Source: Weimeria sp002480925 (GTDB lineage: Bacteria > Bacillota > Clostridia > Lachnospirales > Lachnospiraceae). Taken from it: a stretch of DNA of 64,000 nt. The first letter of the stretch is position 1. Every line of letters begins with the position of its first letter. The notes beneath the pieces are model-generated. The model was not told where the DNA came from, did not search any database, and saw only the letters and a list, made by a program, of their open reading frames with translations. The stretch lies in contig NZ_JBQHVU010000010.1 of NCBI RefSeq assembly GCF_052064335.1, positions 1 to 64,000 of the forward strand, written 5' to 3'. A program made the translations under genes and the position numbers. Positions 60,461 through 64,000 of this stretch are shown here, piece after piece.

Positions 60461-61318
60461 ATGATGAAAAAAGAAAAGGTCACAACAGCGACCCAGATCA
60501 GAAGGGTCATTGCATACATAGTACTGGTCATCATCACGATCCTCTGCCTGTTCTGGTTCTATATCCTGTTCATCAATTCGACCAGATCACATGCAGAGCT
60601 GACAAAGGGCTTCACCCTTCTTCCGAGCAGCTTTATTGCAAAGAACTTGGGGAATGTGCTTCTGCATGGAACCCTTCCTATAGCTAGAGGAATGCTTAAC
60701 TCGCTTCTGATCTCGGCCTCAAGTGCAATACTTACGACATATTTCTCGGCAATGACGGCATTTGCAATCCATGCCTACAGATTCAGGGGCAGGAAGGCGA
60801 TCTTTACATTCATCCTTGCGATAATGATGATCCCTACTCAGGTCACATCTCTTGGATTCGTAAGACTTATGACCAGCATGAACCTGATGGACAATTTCAT
60901 CCCGTTGATCGTACCGTCGATAGCAGCACCAGTCGTATTCTTCTATATGAAACAGTCGATGGATGCAACTCTCCCTTCATCTCTGATGGAGGCAGCGAGG
61001 ATAGACGGAGCCAGTGAGGTAAGGATATTTAATACGATAGTCATTCCTCTTATGAAGCCGGCTATAGCCGTACAGGCAATATTCGCATTTGTATCGACCT
61101 GGAATAATTACTTCCTTCCGGCCCTGATCCTTCATAAGGACTATATGAAGACCCTGCCTATCCTGATAGCTCAGCTGAGGGCGGCAGACTTCCTGAAGTT
61201 TGATATGGGGCAGGTATATGCCACGATCGCATTTTCAATCTTCCCTGTTATAGTGGTATATCTGCTTCTTTCGAAATATATAGTCGGAGGCACAACAGCA
61301 GGAGCTGTCAAGGGATAA
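60461..61318 (+). CDS. sugar ABC transporter permease (MalG-type)
   Basis: 285 residues, six helices, EAA loop EAARIDGASEVRIFNTIVIPLMKP. The periplasmic loop after helix 1 (LTKGFTLLPSSFIAKNLGNVL) is typical of MalG-like permeases. AGGAGG site; 12 bases after the first permease. Last gene of the operon. Confidence 0.94.
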   Translation: MMKKEKVTTATQIRRVIAYIVLVIITILCLFWFYILFINSTRSHAELTKGFTLLPSSFIAKNLGNVLLHGTLPIARGMLNSLLISASSAILTTYFSAMTAFAIHAYRFRGRKAIFTFILAIMMIPTQVTSLGFVRLMTSMNLMDNFIPLIVPSIAAPVVFFYMKQSMDATLPSSLMEAARIDGASEVRIFNTIVIPLMKPAIAVQAIFAFVSTWNNYFLPALILHKDYMKTLPILIAQLRAADFLKFDMGQVYATIAFSIFPVIVVYLLLSKYIVGGTTAGAVKG

Positions 61319-61337
61319 TGGAAAAGAAAAGATAAAA

Positions 61338-61373
61338 AAACAGACCGCGGAACTCCGCGGCCTGTATTTTTTT
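61338..61373. terminator. bidirectional terminator
   Basis: ACAGACCGCGGA pairs with TCCGCGGCCTGT, flanked by seven T on the plus side and an A run on the other (T run in the minus direction). Ends the sugar operon and, from the other side, the SRP RNA. Confidence 0.85.
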
Positions 61374-61383
61374 GCGCAAAAAA

Positions 61384-61652
61384 TCGGGCTTCTGCTGTCG
61401 AACTGCGATCATGAAACGTTACCTGACAGGCAAACTCAACCCAGGCGCCCCTGCGGCACATGAAAAATCCGGCTTAGTGCTGCTTCATTCCTGACCTGAC
61501 ACGGTTCACCGGCATCCATTGCGCAGGACCCGGATATCAACGCCACCTGAACAGGGCAGCTGACATGAAAAACAAGCCCTCGAACAGAAATCACCCCGGC
61601 ATATAGCGGAAATTCCGGTACAGGGGACCGCTGATCCCCCGGCTGCCCGACA
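61384..61652 (-). ncRNA. ffs: signal recognition particle RNA (long Firmicutes scRNA type)
   Basis: Read on the minus strand, GGGTCCTGCGCAATGG, GTGAACCGTGTCAGGTCAGG with AATGAAGCAGCA, and CATGTGCCGCAGGGGCGCCT follow the B. subtilis scRNA order closely. Helix 8 has the GGAA tetraloop with an A-T closing pair where C-G is usual. The 5' domain (GGTCCCCTGTACCGGAATTT) gives the Alu-type fold. 5' end is placed from the promoter and 3' end from the TCGGGC/GCCCGA terminal pair; the length of about 269 nt matches the 271-nt B. subtilis RNA. Forms SRP with Ffh for co-translational targeting. Open frames here are not genes. Confidence 0.95.
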
Positions 61653-61658
61653 GAGAAC

Positions 61659-61687
61659 ATTTTACAATTTTTTCATATAACCGTCAA
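61659..61687 (-). promoter_or_regulatory. promoter of the SRP RNA
   Basis: On the minus strand TTGACG, 17-base spacer, TAAAAT; transcription start predicted at the RNA 5' end. Confidence 0.85.
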
Positions 61688-61767
61688 GTAATTGCACTTT
61701 TTTAGAATGGACATTTGTGTTAGAATGTAGGTCGGAATCTGAAAAAGCAAATGGAGGCTGTTATTTA

Positions 61768-63018
61768 ATGGGACTTAACGATACACCCACCTCGCAGAGG
61801 GTACAGATAGGGATCTTCGGAAAGAGAAATGCTGGGAAATCCTCGCTCCTGAACATGCTGACCGGACAGAAGATGTCAGTTGTTTCGGATGTGAAGGGCA
61901 CGACTACTGATCCGGTAAGGAAGTCGATGGAGCTTCTGCCGATCGGTCCGGTGACCTTTATCGACACTCCGGGTATGGATGATTTCGGGGAGCTTGGAAC
62001 AGAGAGGGTGAAGCAGACAAGGAAGATACTCCGTATGGTAGATATCGCTCTTCTTGTGGTCGAGGCCGGAGGATATGGTTTCAAGGCTGAGAATGACCTG
62101 CTCGAGGAGCTGCGCGCGCGTCAGATACCATATATCATCGTTGTCAACAAGGCAGATCTTTTAGGCGATGAGATAAATATGGACGAGATGAAATCTGATC
62201 TGGCAAAGGAGCTTAATGACAAGCCTGAGCGGATAATTCTTGTCAGCACTGTCAAGAATCCTTCTATAAATGCCAATTTTCTCCGTATTGCGATCGGCAA
62301 GCTTGCAGAAACCGACAAGAAGGAGAGATATCTGGTAAGGGATCTGATAAAGCCGAAGGATAATGTGGTTCTTGTGATCCCGGTGGACTATGCCGCTCCA
62401 AAGGGCAGGATCATCCTTCCCCAGCAGCAGGTCATCCGTGATGTGCTTGATGCCGGCGGCTACTGCAGCGTGGCGCAGACCAGTGAGCTTACGCTTCTTC
62501 TTTCCAATATGAAGACGCCTCCGGCTCTAGTAATCACGGACTCGCAGGCCTTTCGTGATGTGGCCTTGATCGTTCCGCAGAATGTCCCGCTCACATCCTT
62601 TTCCATACTTATGAGCAGATATAAGGGCGATCTGGCTCTTCAGACTCAGGGGGCAAAGTCAATCGAGTCCCTTAAGGGCGGCGAGAGGATCCTTATCAGC
62701 GAGGGCTGCACGCATCACAGGCAATGCGGGGACATTGGCACGCAGAAGCTTCCGGATCTTATACGCAGGAAGACCGGCAAGGACTTTGAATTCTCCTATA
62801 CGAGCGGAGGAGATTTCCCGGAGGATCTGAGTGGTTACTCTTTGTGTATACATTGCGGCGCCTGTATGCTTCCGGCAAGGGAGATCCGCTACAGGCTCGA
62901 TCTGGCCAAGGCTCAGGGAGTGCCTGTCACCAACTACGGCGTTATGATAGCTTATCTGAATGGGATTCTCGGAAGGGTGCTTACGCCATTTTCCTCAGAC
63001 GAAGTGACTCGCGGTTGA
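61768..63018 (+). CDS. hydF: [FeFe]-hydrogenase maturation GTPase HydF
   Basis: 416 residues from ATG 61768 (GGAGG ten bases upstream). GTPase domain: P-loop GKRNAGKSS, DTPG in FIDTPGMDD, and NKAD. The C-terminal part holds the cluster ligands CTHHR and, about 50 residues later, HCGAC, the CxHH-x-HCxxC signature of HydF. HydF is the scaffold on which HydE and HydG build the 2Fe subcluster of the H-cluster before transfer to HydA. hydE, hydG and hydA are not in the window. Its presence predicts an H2-metabolising anaerobe. Confidence 0.96.
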   Translation: MGLNDTPTSQRVQIGIFGKRNAGKSSLLNMLTGQKMSVVSDVKGTTTDPVRKSMELLPIGPVTFIDTPGMDDFGELGTERVKQTRKILRMVDIALLVVEAGGYGFKAENDLLEELRARQIPYIIVVNKADLLGDEINMDEMKSDLAKELNDKPERIILVSTVKNPSINANFLRIAIGKLAETDKKERYLVRDLIKPKDNVVLVIPVDYAAPKGRIILPQQQVIRDVLDAGGYCSVAQTSELTLLLSNMKTPPALVITDSQAFRDVALIVPQNVPLTSFSILMSRYKGDLALQTQGAKSIESLKGGERILISEGCTHHRQCGDIGTQKLPDLIRRKTGKDFEFSYTSGGDFPEDLSGYSLCIHCGACMLPAREIRYRLDLAKAQGVPVTNYGVMIAYLNGILGRVLTPFSSDEVTRG

Positions 63019-63042
63019 TTATAACAGAAAACAGGAGAAAAT

Positions 63043-63795
63043 ATGGGCGCAAGGGAAAGAACAGAGGATGCGCTCAGGGCCATGCATATTCTAGTCGCAA
63101 ATGCGGAGTATGCCCCTGGGAGCGGCTCAAGGGTCGTGATTGATAAGGAGGAGATCCAGAGCATACTGAAGGAGCTTGGAGACTGTCTCTATCAGATGAT
63201 GGATGAGTCTGAGCTTACTGAATCCTCTCATGCCAGAGCTGAGAGGAGCATGAAAAAGCAGGCTGATCTGAGTGAGGAGAGAGCCAGAAAAAGAGCGGAG
63301 GATATTTACGCGGGCTCGATAATGTATTCGGACCGAGCGTTAAATGAGCTAGGTAAGCTCTTAAACGATGCACAGAGCTCTATCGAGAAGATCCATTCTG
63401 AGCTTATAGAGAAGGTCGATGAGGAAAAGAAGCAGATCAGGAAGAACCAGTACGAGCTCAAAGGACAGCTTAATGATCTGAAGGATACCCAGAAGTACTT
63501 AAGACTTATAGAAGATGAGAACAAGCGGCTTGAAAAACTTGAGAAGTCAGGTGAGTTCACAGAGGAGGCTTCTGGTCCGTCATATGCAGATATCAAGCCT
63601 GAGATCCATGTGAATCCGGCCTTTTTCAAGAATGGCGATATTCCGGCAGGGACTATTTCCGATGTGGATGATATCAAGCCGGTGACAGTAGATCCGGAGG
63701 AGCTCGATCAGGAATACTTCGACTGGAAGGACGGATCAGACCAGGCAGAGGAGGGGACGAAGAAAAAGGGGCTTTTCAGTGTGTTTAAGAAATGA
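63043..63795 (+). CDS. coiled-coil protein of unknown function
   Basis: 250 residues. GCACAGGAG-like site upstream (AACAGGAG). Residues about 20-165 are almost entirely helical and charged (RARKRAEDIYAG...KIHSELIEKVDEEKKQIRKNQYELKGQLNDLKDTQKYL), predicting long coiled coils. The C-terminal third is acidic with Pro and ends KKKGLFSVFKK, an amphipathic basic tail that could touch membranes. No membrane helix, enzyme motif or clear family; some similarity in layout to DivIVA-like or V-ATPase-stalk-like coils is not enough to assign. Follows hydF by 24 bases; a repeat element starts six bases after the stop. Confidence 0.78.
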   Translation: MGARERTEDALRAMHILVANAEYAPGSGSRVVIDKEEIQSILKELGDCLYQMMDESELTESSHARAERSMKKQADLSEERARKRAEDIYAGSIMYSDRALNELGKLLNDAQSSIEKIHSELIEKVDEEKKQIRKNQYELKGQLNDLKDTQKYLRLIEDENKRLEKLEKSGEFTEEASGPSYADIKPEIHVNPAFFKNGDIPAGTISDVDDIKPVTVDPEELDQEYFDWKDGSDQAEEGTKKKGLFSVFKK

Positions 63796-63800
63796 TAAGA

Positions 63801-64000
63801 TAGGTGCGAGGTGCGAGGTGTGAGGTGTGAGGTGTGAGGTGCGAGGTGCGAGGTGCGAGGTGTGAGGTGTGAGGTGTGAGGTGCGAGGCCGTTCTGTGAG
63901 GCTGAAAGTTTCGAGATGAGAGCAAGCTGAAAGCGAAGCTCGAGGCCGAAAGCTTCGAGATAAGAGCAAGCCAAAGGCGAAGCTCGAATCCGAAGCGAGG
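63801..64000 (+). repeat. modular intergenic repeat element, copy 4 (runs off the window)
   Basis: An array of 12 heptads (63801-63884; first unit TAGGTGC, others GAGGTGY), then GAGGCCG and long-unit sequence: two close copies of GAGATGAGAGCAAGC followed by AAAGCGAAGCTCGA. Continues to the window end. Same orientation and order as copy 1. Confidence 0.9.

Noticed and set aside
61171..61660. Minus-strand open frames between the permease gene and hydF
   Set aside because: They lie in the SRP RNA and the 3' end of the permease gene; the RNA explains the conservation.

Overview
The window looks like chromosomal DNA of a strictly anaerobic Firmicute of the Lachnospiraceae type. Evidence: Firmicutes-type long SRP RNA, strong Shine-Dalgarno sites and many TTGaca-N17-TAtAAT promoters, an [FeFe]-hydrogenase maturase (HydF), a clostridial-type cellobiose phosphorylase, a class B sortase, split transketolase subunits and BspA-like/MBG-like surface proteins. 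The genus cannot be fixed from sequence alone.

Layout. 0-0.9 kb: 3' end of a 23S rRNA followed by six tRNAs (Asp, Val, Thr, Tyr, fMet, Phe) and a terminator, with no 5S gene visible between them. 1-9.9 kb: a small exported protein, an ATPase with a DUF234-type tail, the two transketolase halves, a class A PBP, a ROK glucokinase, tRNA-Pro, an SDR and signal peptidase I. 10-14.2 kb: a MarR regulator and a heterodimeric ABC exporter in one operon. 14.2-16 kb: DUF2752 and zinc-ribbon/DUF4234 membrane proteins. 16-16.6 kb: a modular intergenic repeat. 16.7-24.4 kb: one 2,554-residue exported repeat protein. 24.4-27.1 kb: a class B sortase and an LRR protein that looks like its substrate. 27.2-32.1 kb: an LTA-synthase-like protein, an EamA transporter and a membrane-anchored propeller-like protein. 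32.2-37 kb: murC, then a primosome pair (DnaD-like, DnaI/DnaC-like) behind DnaA boxes, then a PRPP synthetase. 37-40.1 kb: PAP2 phosphatase, glycosyltransferase, tyrS. 40.1-46.7 kb: an accessory island. 46.7-54.1 kb: a Mn2+ riboswitch with mntP and a CaCA antiporter, then metG, tatD, rsmA, a GIY-YIG protein, tadA and a GNAT. 54.2-61.4 kb: cellobiose phosphorylase divergent from a LacI regulator and a sugar ABC importer, with three matching operators. 61.4-64 kb: SRP RNA (minus strand), hydF, a coiled-coil protein and another repeat element.

The most unusual region is 40.1-46.7 kb. Two almost identical AAA/PD-(D/E)XK genes (with the same 74-bp leader) and what looks like an internally deleted third copy are each followed by different small exported or membrane-anchored genes, including two paralogues of one 155-residue protein. 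The two full copies differ mainly in one internal block. This 'constant gene plus variable exported cargo' arrangement is the best candidate for an undescribed system. A second candidate is the intergenic repeat family (GAGGTGY heptad arrays of 8 or 12 units joined to a longer imperfect module) seen at four places.

Regulation is unusually readable: two promoters sit inside the terminator of the preceding unit, two promoters place the start codon at the expected transcription start (possible leaderless mRNAs), and one pair of divergent promoters shares a palindromic -10.
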